DNA of 64,000 nt, from the NCBI GenBank assembly GCA_964601895.1, contig CAZROT010000004.1:124001-188000 (forward strand), read 5' to 3'. The DNA comes from CAZROT01 sp964601895. GTDB lineage: Bacteria; Pseudomonadota; Gammaproteobacteria; Enterobacterales; Enterobacteriaceae. Below the pieces are notes generated by a model, which did no database searches, was not told the origin of the DNA, and saw only the letters and a program-made list of their open reading frames with translations. Below, in pieces: positions 54,397-62,714 of this stretch; within the stretch, counting starts at the first letter, position 1; each line of letters opens with the position of its first letter. A program made the position numbers and the translations under genes.

Positions 54397-54693
54397 TCAG
54401 TTCATGCCATATTTCTTTAATTTCTTACGCAAAGTCCCGCGATTTATCCCCATCATCAATGCAGCACGAGTCTGGTTACCACGAGTATATTGCATCATCA
54501 TATCCAACAATGGCTGTTCCACTTCGGCCAGCACTAATTCATAGATATCATTAACATCCTGACCATTTAGTTGCGCAAAATAATTTTTCAGTGCCTGTTT
54601 CACTGAGTCACGGAGAGGTTTTTGCGTCACCTGATCCTGTGCATTTAGCGTTGCAATAGTTAATACACTGGAATTTACACGTTGTTCGAACAT
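54397..54693 (-). CDS. fis: Nucleoid-associated factor Fis
   Basis: A 98-residue Fis, nearly identical to the E. coli protein. It bends DNA and acts at rRNA promoters, recombination sites and the nucleoid. Start is the ATG at 54693 (MFEQRVNSSVLTIATLNAQ); a longer frame with a start at 54768 adds residues not found in Fis. The beta-hairpin arms, the dimer helices (KPLRDSVKQALKNYFAQL) and the C-terminal HTH (ALMMGINRGTLRKKLKKYG) are all present. In E. coli it is the second gene after dusB; here dusB is missing. Confidence 0.97.
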   Translation of the reverse strand: MFEQRVNSSVLTIATLNAQDQVTQKPLRDSVKQALKNYFAQLNGQDVNDIYELVLAEVEQPLLDMMMQYTRGNQTRAALMMGINRGTLRKKLKKYGMN

Positions 54694-55247
54694 AGTTCTG
54701 TCAGCTCTTTTTTGTTGGCTAAAAACTTTTAAATGCCTCTGACACTGTAACAGCGCAGGCATCTTCACTAGCTAAGATGAAGTTAAATTATACTGAAATT
54801 ACCCGTTTGAGGCATGTTACCGGGTATCCGGCTTCCTGCAGACTACAGGACAGGTTGCATGAACTGTAAAAGCCATGCATTACCGTACATTTCCACGCAA
54901 TAAACTAAACAGGCGCCACATATCGACGCATGATATCAGTGACAACAACCCCACAAAAGCAGTATCCAGGTTATATCGACAATGTTGCCATGTTTCCATC
55001 ACCCTTTCGATTATCACTGGTGATAAAGGTAGCGGAACAACATCACCACATCCTGTACACCACTCAGCTCGGGCTACATGTTACGCATTTTTTGACACAG
55101 ATGAAAGGACAAACTTTGAACGATTTGTACTTACTATCACGCTGAGGTTTTTATAAAAACAATGCGCATGACTTGTCGTGAACATTGCGCGTTGACTGGT
55201 TACTGATTTTACCGTTTATCCTCTGGCACATAAATCCATTAGCGCCG
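54694..55247 (-). promoter_or_regulatory. fis upstream region replacing dusB
   Basis: This 554-base gap takes the place of dusB, which precedes fis in E. coli; no DusB motif is seen on either strand. A perfect -10 hexamer TATAAT on the minus strand (54787-54792) lies about 95 bases before fis, without a good -35. Short arms ATGCCT/AGGCAT lie between it and fis. A 71-codon plus-strand frame at 54930-55145 has no ribosome site and no match. The fis promoter is presumably here, close to its own gene. Confidence 0.4.
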
Positions 55248-56126
55248 TTATTTTTTGCGCCCGGTTATGCAACACCAGCCTTCTTTTTCCACCACAGGCA
55301 TCAGTGTAAAAGCGGCCTCATAAGCCTGCGCCACACGCGTGGCCTGACTGGCCAGTAAACCTGACAGACATATGTAGCCCCCTGGCTTTACTAAGGTAGT
55401 CACCACAAGGGCGAGGTCACACAAAGGGCCGGCAAGGATATTCATCACCAGGACATCAGCAGGAACCACAGGATAATTTTTTGCATCATACAGAGTCAGA
55501 CGTTCTGATACCCCATTGCGCCCGGCATTATCCCGACTGGCTTCAAGCGCCTGGGGATCGATATCAATACCCATAGCCTGTACTGCACCCAGTTTCAATG
55601 CAGAGATAGCAAGAATGCCTGAGCCACAACCAAAATCAATCAGGGTTTTTCCTGCCAGATTCAGGCTATCCAGCCAGGAAAGACAGAGTGCAGTAGTAGG
55701 ATGACTGCCCGTACCAAATGCCAGTCCGGGATCCAGCATGATGTTCACCGCATCGGGGTCCGGCACAGCACACCAACTGGGGCAAATCCACAAACGCGTG
55801 CCAAAACACAGCGGATGAAAGCTATCCATGCATGCACGTTCCCAGTTTTGATCGTCAACCTGCTCCAGGTTGTAGGAAAAATCGCTATCCGGCTGCGCAC
55901 TGCTTTGCAGTTGCATAATCACTTCCTTCATGTCCGTTGTCACCTCATACAGGCCAATGACATACGTAGCGTTCCATAAAGGAGTTTCACCAGGTAATGG
56001 CTCAAAAACAGGGTTATCACAGGCGTCCTGAAAGGTAATGGAAACGGCACCGCTGGCAATTAGTCTGTCTCCCAGCGCCTCAGCACGTTCACGGCAGGTT
56101 TTTAACGTCAGTTGAATCCAGGGCAT
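55248..56126 (-). CDS. prmA: Ribosomal protein L11 methyltransferase PrmA
   Basis: A 292-residue PrmA (E. coli 293). It trimethylates ribosomal protein L11. The N-terminal L11-binding domain starts PWIQLTLKTCRERAEALGD. The SAM domain shows IMLDPGLAFGTGSHPTTALC, TLIDFGCGSGILAI, IDIDPQALEASRDN and VLVMNILAGPL. The SAM motif NILAxPL is typical. It follows panF by 32 bases. Confidence 0.97.
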   Translation of the reverse strand: MPWIQLTLKTCRERAEALGDRLIASGAVSITFQDACDNPVFEPLPGETPLWNATYVIGLYEVTTDMKEVIMQLQSSAQPDSDFSYNLEQVDDQNWERACMDSFHPLCFGTRLWICPSWCAVPDPDAVNIMLDPGLAFGTGSHPTTALCLSWLDSLNLAGKTLIDFGCGSGILAISALKLGAVQAMGIDIDPQALEASRDNAGRNGVSERLTLYDAKNYPVVPADVLVMNILAGPLCDLALVVTTLVKPGGYICLSGLLASQATRVAQAYEAAFTLMPVVEKEGWCCITGRKK

Positions 56127-56158
56127 AGCTCACTATCATCATGCGTGGTAAGTAAGAG

Positions 56159-57604
56159 TTATCCGTGCTTCATAGCACGTAGCGATTTTTCACCATAGTG
56201 ATTACCGATATAAAAGGCAATCAGGCTAAACAATAAAGCAGGTACAATGGGATGCAGTGCAACCATACGGATATCAAAACCCGCCAGTAATGCATAAGAT
56301 CCTCCTCCCGTTATCATTGAACTGAGTGCACCAGAGGCATTCGCCCGCTCCCAATACAGACCCAACACCAACGGCCAGAGAAACACCGCTTCGAGGCTAC
56401 CTAACGCCAGTAAATTCAGCCAGACAAGCATTTCCGGTGGACGCCAGGCAGCAATCAGCAATAACAGACCCAACATCAGCGTCACCAGGCTGGAAATGCG
56501 TACCAGCCTGTGTTCATTAGCTATTTTTTGTGGCGGTGACAGACGCAAATACAGATCCTTAACAAGGGTCGCGGATAATTGCAACAACTGGGCATTAATT
56601 GTTGACATAATCGCTGCCACAGGGGCAGCAAGAAATATCCCGGCCCAAAAAGGTGGTAGTACCGTTATCGCCAGAGCAGGAATTACCTGATCAGGGATGT
56701 GCAAATCTGGCAATACAGCGCGGCCGAGCGCACCGGCCAGATGCATGCCGAGCATCAATACAGCAAATACCAGAGTACCCACTATCATGCCCCGATGTAG
56801 CGCAGCACTGTCACGATATGAAATACAACGTATTGCCGTCTGGGGTACACCAATCACACCAAAACAGACCAGAACCCAGAACGACGCCATAAAGGGCAGG
56901 CTAAAAATTTGATCAGGGCCCTGCGGCGTTACCAGAGCCGGATCGATACTCTGTATCTTATCTATTGCCTGATGCAAACCACCTGCTGCATGGATAACCG
57001 CAATCAACAACAAAATGGTCCCCACCAGCATAACCATGCCCTGCAGGGCGTCATTCAGTATACTTGCCTTAAACCCACCTGCTGAGGTATACAGGGCAAC
57101 CGTGATACCAAAAATAAATAATCCTGCATCATAGGGAATACCGGCAGCGGTTTCCAGCAGGCGTGCCCCACCAATAAATTGCACTGTCATGCTGCCAATA
57201 AAAGCAACCAGCAGGCTGAGACTGGCAATCCAGACTAACAGCGAACTTTGATAACGGGCATAAAGCATATCGTTGAGCGTCACTGCATGATAACGGCGAG
57301 CGAGGATAGCAAATTTTTTCCCCAAAATGCCCAGCGATAACCAGACAGCAGGCAGCTGAATCATGGCGAGCAATACCCAGCCGAGCCCATATTTATAAGC
57401 AGCACCCGGACCACCAATAAAAGAGCTGGCACCGATATAAGTCGTGGTTAATGTCATCGCCAGCATAAAACCACCCATCGATCGATTACCGATAAAATAG
57501 TCTGCCAGAAAAGTTCCTTTTTTTCGCTGACGCAGTGCAAAGGTAGAGACGAGAAAAACCAACAGCAGATAAGCAATCAGTGGCAGCATGACATCAATCT
57601 GCAT
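56159..57604 (-). CDS. panF: Sodium/pantothenate symporter PanF
   Basis: A 481-residue sodium-solute symporter (E. coli 483). It imports pantothenate, the coenzyme A precursor, with sodium. About 13 membrane helices are seen. Family segments include FLADYFIGNRSMGGFMLAMTLTTTYIGASSFIGGPGAAYKYGLGW and the conserved FGVIGVPQTAIRC. It overlaps yhdT by 11 bases, so the two are coupled. Confidence 0.96.
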   Translation of the reverse strand: MQIDVMLPLIAYLLLVFLVSTFALRQRKKGTFLADYFIGNRSMGGFMLAMTLTTTYIGASSFIGGPGAAYKYGLGWVLLAMIQLPAVWLSLGILGKKFAILARRYHAVTLNDMLYARYQSSLLVWIASLSLLVAFIGSMTVQFIGGARLLETAAGIPYDAGLFIFGITVALYTSAGGFKASILNDALQGMVMLVGTILLLIAVIHAAGGLHQAIDKIQSIDPALVTPQGPDQIFSLPFMASFWVLVCFGVIGVPQTAIRCISYRDSAALHRGMIVGTLVFAVLMLGMHLAGALGRAVLPDLHIPDQVIPALAITVLPPFWAGIFLAAPVAAIMSTINAQLLQLSATLVKDLYLRLSPPQKIANEHRLVRISSLVTLMLGLLLLIAAWRPPEMLVWLNLLALGSLEAVFLWPLVLGLYWERANASGALSSMITGGGSYALLAGFDIRMVALHPIVPALLFSLIAFYIGNHYGEKSLRAMKHG

Positions 57605-57863
57605 CGGTATTCTCCAGGGAAATATGACGAAATATAAAACGCACCATTAATCCGCAGAGCACAATAAACAGTAGCGGTAATAACAGACAGGACAGCTCAA
57701 ACCAGAGCGGCAGGCCCGTTACCCCGCCAGAACTATCCGGTAAATACGCAGCCAGATACCACCCCAGCAAATAAAGCAGTGTCAGGTATAACGTCCAGCG
57801 CGCTTCTTTATGAGCCTGAGCAAAACGTTTATCATTTTTTGCAGCCGATACTTTGTTCATCAT
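57594..57863 (-). CDS. yhdT: YhdT family small membrane protein
   Basis: An 89-residue DUF997 protein (E. coli YhdT 80). After a basic polar start (FAQAHKEARWTLYLTLLYLLGWYLAAYLP) come two membrane helices, the second FELSCLLLPLLFIVLCGLMVRFIF. DUF997 proteins accompany PanF-type symporters; no separate role is known. It precedes panF with overlap. About 230 bases separate it from accC, with only a bulged TAGCC/GGCTA hairpin (58007-58036). Confidence 0.9.
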   Translation of the reverse strand: MMNKVSAAKNDKRFAQAHKEARWTLYLTLLYLLGWYLAAYLPDSSGGVTGLPLWFELSCLLLPLLFIVLCGLMVRFIFRHISLENTDAD

Positions 57864-58093
57864 TCAGGACGTTATTTTTCCAGCCTATTAACAAACGCAA
57901 AAGCAGATACCCTTGTACATTCAGGTAACCAGATTTAAATCACAGACAGAACGGTTATGCCCGTTCGCGGGGGCTATCTTACAAGGCATCGAGAGAAGGG
58001 AAAATAGCCGGACAGCTATACAGACAGCCGGGCTACTTCTGGCAATTTCATCGCTGCTACAGTCAGAAAACTAGCTTCAGACAACATAAAAGG

Positions 58094-59443
58094 TCAGGTT
58101 TCCTGTAAACCTAATTTTTTTTCCAGATAATGAATATTAGTGCCACCTTGCTGAAAATTTTCATCTGTCATAATACGCAGTTGTAATTCAATATTGGTTT
58201 TTATGCCGTCGATGATGAGTTCTGCCAGAGCATTTTTCATTCTGGCAATAGCAACCTGGCGGTTTTCACCATGAGTGATTAACTTACCTATCATGGAATC
58301 ATAATAGGGCGGAACACTATACCCCGTGTAAATATGCGATTCCCAGCGTACACCAAAGCCACCTGGCGCATGAAAGCGCGTAATTTTACCCGGGCTTGGC
58401 AGAAAATTTAAGGAATCTTCTGCATTGATACGGCATTCCAGGGCATGACCCTGTATTTTCACGTCATCCTGTTTGATGCAAAGCGGCTGGCCTGCTGCAA
58501 TACTTAATTGATCTTTAATCAAATCCACGCCGGTAATCATTTCCGTGACGGGATGTTCAACCTGAATACGGGTATTCATTTCAATAAAATAAAACTCACC
58601 ATTTTCATACAAAAATTCGAAAGTACCTGCCCCACGATAACCAATTTCTCTGCACGCCCGGGTACAGCGCTCTCCAATATCATGACGCATTTTACTGGTA
58701 ATACCCGGAGCAGGGGCTTCTTCAACCACTTTTTGATGACGACGCTGCATGGAGCAATCACGTTCAGCTAAGTAAATCGCATTTCCCTGACCATCAGCCA
58801 GCACCTGGATCTCGATATGGCGGGGATTTTCAAGAAATTTTTCCATATAAACCCGGTCGTCATTAAAAGCTGCTTTTGCTTCGGCACGGGTCATATTGAT
58901 GGATTTTTCTAAATCACTGTCATTACGCACAACACGCATTCCACGGCCACCACCACCACCAGAGGCTTTTATAATAATGGGGTAACCAATACGTTTTGCT
59001 AATGTTTTATTTTCAATAAAATCATTGGTCAATGCGCCATCAGAACCTGGCACGCAGGGAACGCCGGTTTTTTTCATGGCGTTAATGGCAGACACTTTAT
59101 CTCCCATCAGGCGAATGGTTTCAGCCTTAGGGCCAATAAAAACAAATCCTGAACGTTCAACCTGTTCCGCAAAGTCAGCATTTTCAGAAAGAAATCCGTA
59201 ACCCGGATGAATTGCTGCTGCTCCTGTTATTTCAGCAGCAGAAATGATCGCCGGGATATTTAAATAACTTTTAGCAGAAGGTGCCGGACCAATACAAATC
59301 GCTTCATCTGCCAGTAATACATGTTTAAGATCGCGATCTGCAACAGAATATACCGCCACAGTTTTAATACCCAGTTCTTTACAGGCGCGCAAAATACGTA
59401 AGGCAATCTCGCCACGATTAGCGATAACGATTCTATCAAACAT
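58094..59443 (-). CDS. accC: Biotin carboxylase subunit of acetyl-CoA carboxylase
   Basis: A 449-residue AccC (E. coli 449). It carboxylates the biotin on AccB with bicarbonate and ATP, the first half-reaction of fatty-acid synthesis. The ATP-grasp features are clear: KASGGGGGRGMRVVR glycine-rich loop, HIEIQVLADGQGNAIYLAERDCSMQRRHQKVVEEAPAP, and EMNTRIQVEHPVTE with catalytic Glu/Arg. It follows accB by 11 bases in the conserved operon. Confidence 0.98.
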   Translation of the reverse strand: MFDRIVIANRGEIALRILRACKELGIKTVAVYSVADRDLKHVLLADEAICIGPAPSAKSYLNIPAIISAAEITGAAAIHPGYGFLSENADFAEQVERSGFVFIGPKAETIRLMGDKVSAINAMKKTGVPCVPGSDGALTNDFIENKTLAKRIGYPIIIKASGGGGGRGMRVVRNDSDLEKSINMTRAEAKAAFNDDRVYMEKFLENPRHIEIQVLADGQGNAIYLAERDCSMQRRHQKVVEEAPAPGITSKMRHDIGERCTRACREIGYRGAGTFEFLYENGEFYFIEMNTRIQVEHPVTEMITGVDLIKDQLSIAAGQPLCIKQDDVKIQGHALECRINAEDSLNFLPSPGKITRFHAPGGFGVRWESHIYTGYSVPPYYDSMIGKLITHGENRQVAIARMKNALAELIIDGIKTNIELQLRIMTDENFQQGGTNIHYLEKKLGLQET

Positions 59444-59454
59444 GAAATCCCCCG

Positions 59455-59919
59455 TTATTCGATAACAACAAGAGGTTCATCGAACTCAACTGGCTGACCA
59501 TTTTTTACCAAAATGGCTCTTACCGTACCTGATTTATCTGCTTCAATTTGATTCATCATTTTCATCGCTTCAACGATACAAAGCGTATCGCCCACATTAA
59601 CCTGCTGACCGACTTCAACAAACGCTTTAGCATCGGGGTTTGGCGTGCGATAAAACGTCCCTACCATGGGGGAGCGCACGATGTGACCACTGACTGCCAT
59701 TGATGAAGACGCTGTGTCGCTCACTGGCGCAGATACTGTCGCTGTCTGAGCCATTGGCTGAGGAACAGCGTATGCATAAGGTGCTGGTGTCACCGGATAA
59801 TGGGGTGTCGCAGGAACACGGCTAATTCGCACTGATTCCTCGCCTTCAGAAATTTCCAGTTCAGAAATACCTGATTCCTCGACCAGCTCGATTAATTTTT
59901 TAATTTTACGAATATCCAT
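59455..59919 (-). CDS. accB: Biotin carboxyl carrier protein AccB
   Basis: A 154-residue BCCP (E. coli 156). The N-terminal dimerising region (DIRKIKKLIELVEESGISELEI) is joined to the biotinyl domain by an Ala/Pro-rich linker (residues ~38-75). The biotin-accepting lysine is Lys120 in VEAMKMMNQIEADKSG. It follows aroQ and precedes accC. In E. coli AccB represses its own operon. Confidence 0.98.
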   Translation of the reverse strand: MDIRKIKKLIELVEESGISELEISEGEESVRISRVPATPHYPVTPAPYAYAVPQPMAQTATVSAPVSDTASSSMAVSGHIVRSPMVGTFYRTPNPDAKAFVEVGQQVNVGDTLCIVEAMKMMNQIEADKSGTVRAILVKNGQPVEFDEPLVVIE

Positions 59920-59953
59920 GAATATGATTCCGTGCTTCTTAAGTAGGATAAGG

Positions 59954-60406
59954 TTAGTTGGATATTGGCAAACGGTTTATTGCCGCCTGTAAAGCAAGAT
60001 TGTAACTATCTGCGCCGAACCCACAGATAACACCCATGGCGATATCACTAAAATAAGAGTGCTGACGAAAAGGCTCTCTGGCATAGATGTTAGAAAGATG
60101 GATCTCAATAAAAGGAATAGCCACACTTAATAAGGCATCACGTAATGCGATACTGCTATGAGTAAAAGCAGCCGGGTTAATCAAAATAACGTCAGTATTT
60201 CCACGTGCCTGATGAATTTTATCGATCAGTTTGTATTCTGCATTAGATTGCATATGAGTTAATACCACACCACATTCCTGCGCCCGGGTTTCAAGATTGC
60301 TGACTATCTCTGCGAGAGTGACACAGCCGTATCTTTCTGGCTCACGCTCTCCCAGCAGATTCAAGTTCGGGCCATTCAGAAGCAAAATGTGAAATCTGTC
60401 TGTCAT
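59954..60406 (-). CDS. aroQ: 3-dehydroquinate dehydratase type II
   Basis: A 150-residue type II dehydroquinase, the third enzyme of the shikimate pathway. Motifs: LLLNGPNLNLLGEREPERYG with the active-site Tyr loop, INPAAFTHSSIALRDALL, and IHLSNIYAREPFRQHSYFSD. E. coli itself uses the unrelated type I enzyme; Yersinia and many other Enterobacterales have aroQ here, directly before accB. This supports a non-Escherichia lineage. Confidence 0.96.
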   Translation of the reverse strand: MTDRFHILLLNGPNLNLLGEREPERYGCVTLAEIVSNLETRAQECGVVLTHMQSNAEYKLIDKIHQARGNTDVILINPAAFTHSSIALRDALLSVAIPFIEIHLSNIYAREPFRQHSYFSDIAMGVICGFGADSYNLALQAAINRLPISN

Positions 60407-60659
60407 TATGTCAGGTATCTCCGCGAATGCGTCATAAAAATACTTTATGTTACTGAATAACCACTATCATCACTTTTTCGCTAATGCTTTTGCAACATTA
60501 CTGCCTATTCAGCCTGAACAGTTACCCTGCTATCGTAACAATTAACCACTAATGTACAAGCTCAGCCTGAAATATTTGGCTGAAAAATTGAGTCTGTCTG
60601 AAATTAAAACAAAATATAAAGAAAAGCTGATGTTATCTAAAGGTAAATAAAAAATCAGA

Positions 60660-60677
60660 TGTCGCTTAAATGAGACA
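60660..60677. promoter_or_regulatory. GlrR (QseF) binding site 1 upstream of glmY
   Basis: TGTC-N10-GACA, a perfect match to the known GlrR/QseF enhancer consensus, lies ~180 bases before the GlmY promoter. The wider sequence AGATGTC/GACATCT also forms a 7-bp hairpin with a 10-nt loop. Confidence 0.85.
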
Positions 60678-60722
60678 TCTATTATGTTAATTTTATTAAA
60701 AAAAATAATTAAAGCGCAACGC

Positions 60723-60740
60723 TGTCTCTTTATGAAGACA
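60723..60740. promoter_or_regulatory. GlrR (QseF) binding site 2 upstream of glmY
   Basis: A second perfect TGTC-N10-GACA, 63 bases downstream of the first (six helical turns, so on the same DNA face). The extended arms CTGTCT/AGACAG pair. Two or three such sites activate glmY transcription in E. coli relatives. Confidence 0.85.
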
Positions 60741-60806
60741 GTCTGGCAAAGCTGTTCGTGCTATCCTGGGGACACTGGCCCGGGATATTGAATAAAAAAT
60801 TTTTAC

Positions 60807-60819
60807 AATCAAAATGTTA
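60807..60819 (+). promoter_or_regulatory. IHF site between enhancers and glmY promoter
   Basis: AATCAAAATGTTA matches the IHF consensus WATCAANNNNTTR at every fixed position. It lies between the GlrR sites and the sigma54 promoter, where IHF bends DNA to bring the activator to the polymerase. Confidence 0.78.
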
Positions 60820-60837
60820 AAATTTTTATGTGCATCC

Positions 60838-60853
60838 TGGCACGCCAGGTGCA
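60838..60853 (+). promoter_or_regulatory. Sigma54 (-24/-12) promoter of glmY
   Basis: TGGCACG-CCAG-GTGCA matches the sigma54 consensus TGGCACG-N4-TTGCA with one change in the -12 box; the invariant GG and GC are 10 bp apart. The predicted start is near 60863-60865. Confidence 0.85.
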
Positions 60854-60862
60854 TAGATAACA

Positions 60863-60996
60863 TTACTCATTCACTTTCCTTATGACAGCACATCGTTAAT
60901 TTAACATGATGGACTTCATAAACTACCGAATGATGCCAGAAACACGGTGCCTGGCGTCCACCAGAATCGATTATAAACGCAACAGCGCTTTTATCA
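60863..60996 (+). ncRNA. glmY: GlmY small RNA
   Basis: The transcript predicted from the sigma54 promoter contains recognisable GlmY sequence: ACTCATTCAC at its start, CTTATGACAGC, and the strongly conserved ACCGAATGATGCCAG (60925-60939). It folds into a first stem CTTATG/CATAA with inner CATC/GATG, and a second stem GATGCCAG/CTGGCGTC (60932-60939 with 60951-60958). A CGC/GCG hairpin flanked by A/T pairs and followed by TTTTAT (60973-60994) could be the terminator. GlmY is a decoy that protects GlmZ from RapZ/RNase E and so raises glucosamine-6-phosphate synthase (glmS). The 3' end is uncertain. Position just before glrK is as in E. coli. Confidence 0.8.
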
Positions 60997-61273
60997 GACA
61001 ACGGACGCAATTTACGTGAGGCACCAACCTCGTTTCTGTGATCGTTAACATTTAACGACGCCCTGCCCGAAGTAAGCGTAACAATCGCAAACGCCGGCAA
61101 TAACTTCGCAGAATAACGACCTTTTTATCCTGCATTGATAAACTATCCGTGATGAAAGAAACACAGACAAACATAGTTTACCCATAAAAAAATAAGCACC
61201 CTGCACCGCTTTTTGCCAGAATACCCTCACGTTCAACCGACCAAAAACAGCAGCATGTACAGGTCATTATTCA

Positions 61274-62698
61274 ATGATTTCTTTTAAAAAAACTCTTTTA
61301 TTTCCACATTCATTACGCCAACTGGTTGTCATGGCATTTCTGCTGGTCTTACTGCCATTACTCGTACTGGCTTATCAGGCTTATGAAAATCTGATAAGCC
61401 TGAGTGCTCAGGCTGCGGCCATTAACCACACTACACTGCTTGATGCACGACGCAGTGAGGCCATGACCAGCATTGCTCTGGGAATGGAACGCAGTTATCG
61501 CCAGTACTGCGTACTGGACAATAGCACCTTAGCCGAACTTTATCAGAATAAACATCAGCAATATACGCACATGCTGCATGCTCACGCACCTGTTTTGCAG
61601 GAAGTACATGATTATCAAACTCTACGTTACCTGTTAAGCAAACTCTCTGAGATCAATTGCAAAGAAGGCAAACCAGCATCAGCGTCCTCTGATTTTTTGA
61701 AAAAATTCTCCCTGTCAAATGTCAGCATGGCGCAAAAAACACGGGATATTATTTTTTCCCGCGGACAGCAATTACAGCAAAACATCGCACAAAGAGGACA
61801 TTTCTTCGGATGGCAGGCATTATGGTTATTGCTGGTCAGTGTCCTTCTGGCTGTGCTCTTCACGACCATGATAACCGGTCCTGTTAAAAAAATTGAATAC
61901 ATGATTAATCAGTTAGGAGAAGGGCACACATTGCTCAATAGCGTATTTTTTAAGGGCCCAAGAGAGCTGGGTTCACTGGCACAGCGTATTGTCTGGTTAA
62001 GTGAGCGGCTGTCATGGCTGGAATCACAGCGACATGAATTCCTGCGTTGTATTTCTCACGAACTTAAAACACCACTGGCAAGTATGCGTGAAGGAACAGA
62101 ATTGCTTGCAGATGAAATTGCCGGGAAACTCACTGCAGAGCAAAAAGAAGTAGTCACTATCCTGAATAATAGCAGCCTTCATTTACAACAACTTATCGAG
62201 AGACTGCTTGATTATAATCGTCAGTTAGCCGACAAACCTGCTCACTATAAGCAGGTTGAATTCAGGAAGATAATCGAAGACGTTATATCAGCACACAGTT
62301 TACCTGCCCGCGCAAAAATGATGCATACCGAATTGCACTTACAGTGTGAAAACTGTCTCGCAGAACCGACCTTATTGATGCAAGTTCTTGGCAATATTTA
62401 CTCTAATGCCGTGCACTACGGCAGAGAATCCAGTACTATCTGGATTCATAGCAGACAAATAAATGGTAAAATTCAAATTGACATTGCCAATACAGGTACT
62501 CCTATCCCCACAGCAGAACAGAGGATGATTTTTGAACCTTTTTTTCAGGGGAGCCAGCAACGTAAAGGAGCAGTAAAGGGGACTGGTTTGGGGCTCAGTA
62601 TTGCCCGTGATTGTGCCCTGCGTATGCAAGGAAATTTACAACTTGTTCCTGTTGATTATGCTGATACCTGTTTTCGTATTGAACTGCCATGCACATAA
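61274..62698 (+). CDS. glrK: Sensor histidine kinase GlrK (QseE)
   Basis: A 474-residue membrane kinase (E. coli GlrK 475). Membrane helices at ~16-36 and ~180-200 bracket a periplasmic sensor domain; a HAMP-like linker follows. The dimerisation and phosphoacceptor box is FLRCISHELKTPLASM with His262. The ATPase domain shows LMQVLGNIYSNAVHYG (N box), IDIANTGTPIP (G1) and GTGLGLSIA (G2). GlrK phosphorylates GlrR, which activates glmY with sigma54. The next gene is qseG, but the cognate glrR is not next to it in this window. Confidence 0.95.
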   Translation: MISFKKTLLFPHSLRQLVVMAFLLVLLPLLVLAYQAYENLISLSAQAAAINHTTLLDARRSEAMTSIALGMERSYRQYCVLDNSTLAELYQNKHQQYTHMLHAHAPVLQEVHDYQTLRYLLSKLSEINCKEGKPASASSDFLKKFSLSNVSMAQKTRDIIFSRGQQLQQNIAQRGHFFGWQALWLLLVSVLLAVLFTTMITGPVKKIEYMINQLGEGHTLLNSVFFKGPRELGSLAQRIVWLSERLSWLESQRHEFLRCISHELKTPLASMREGTELLADEIAGKLTAEQKEVVTILNNSSLHLQQLIERLLDYNRQLADKPAHYKQVEFRKIIEDVISAHSLPARAKMMHTELHLQCENCLAEPTLLMQVLGNIYSNAVHYGRESSTIWIHSRQINGKIQIDIANTGTPIPTAEQRMIFEPFFQGSQQRKGAVKGTGLGLSIARDCALRMQGNLQLVPVDYADTCFRIELPCT

Positions 62699-62714
62699 AA
62701 CCATTATAAATCCC

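Noticed and set aside
54930..55145. 71-codon plus-strand frame between fis and prmA
   Set aside because: No ribosome site and no recognised motif; overlapping frames in the same place are equally open.
60867..61100. 77-codon minus-strand frame across the glmY region
   Set aside because: It is antisense to a recognisable GlmY RNA and has no ribosome site or match.
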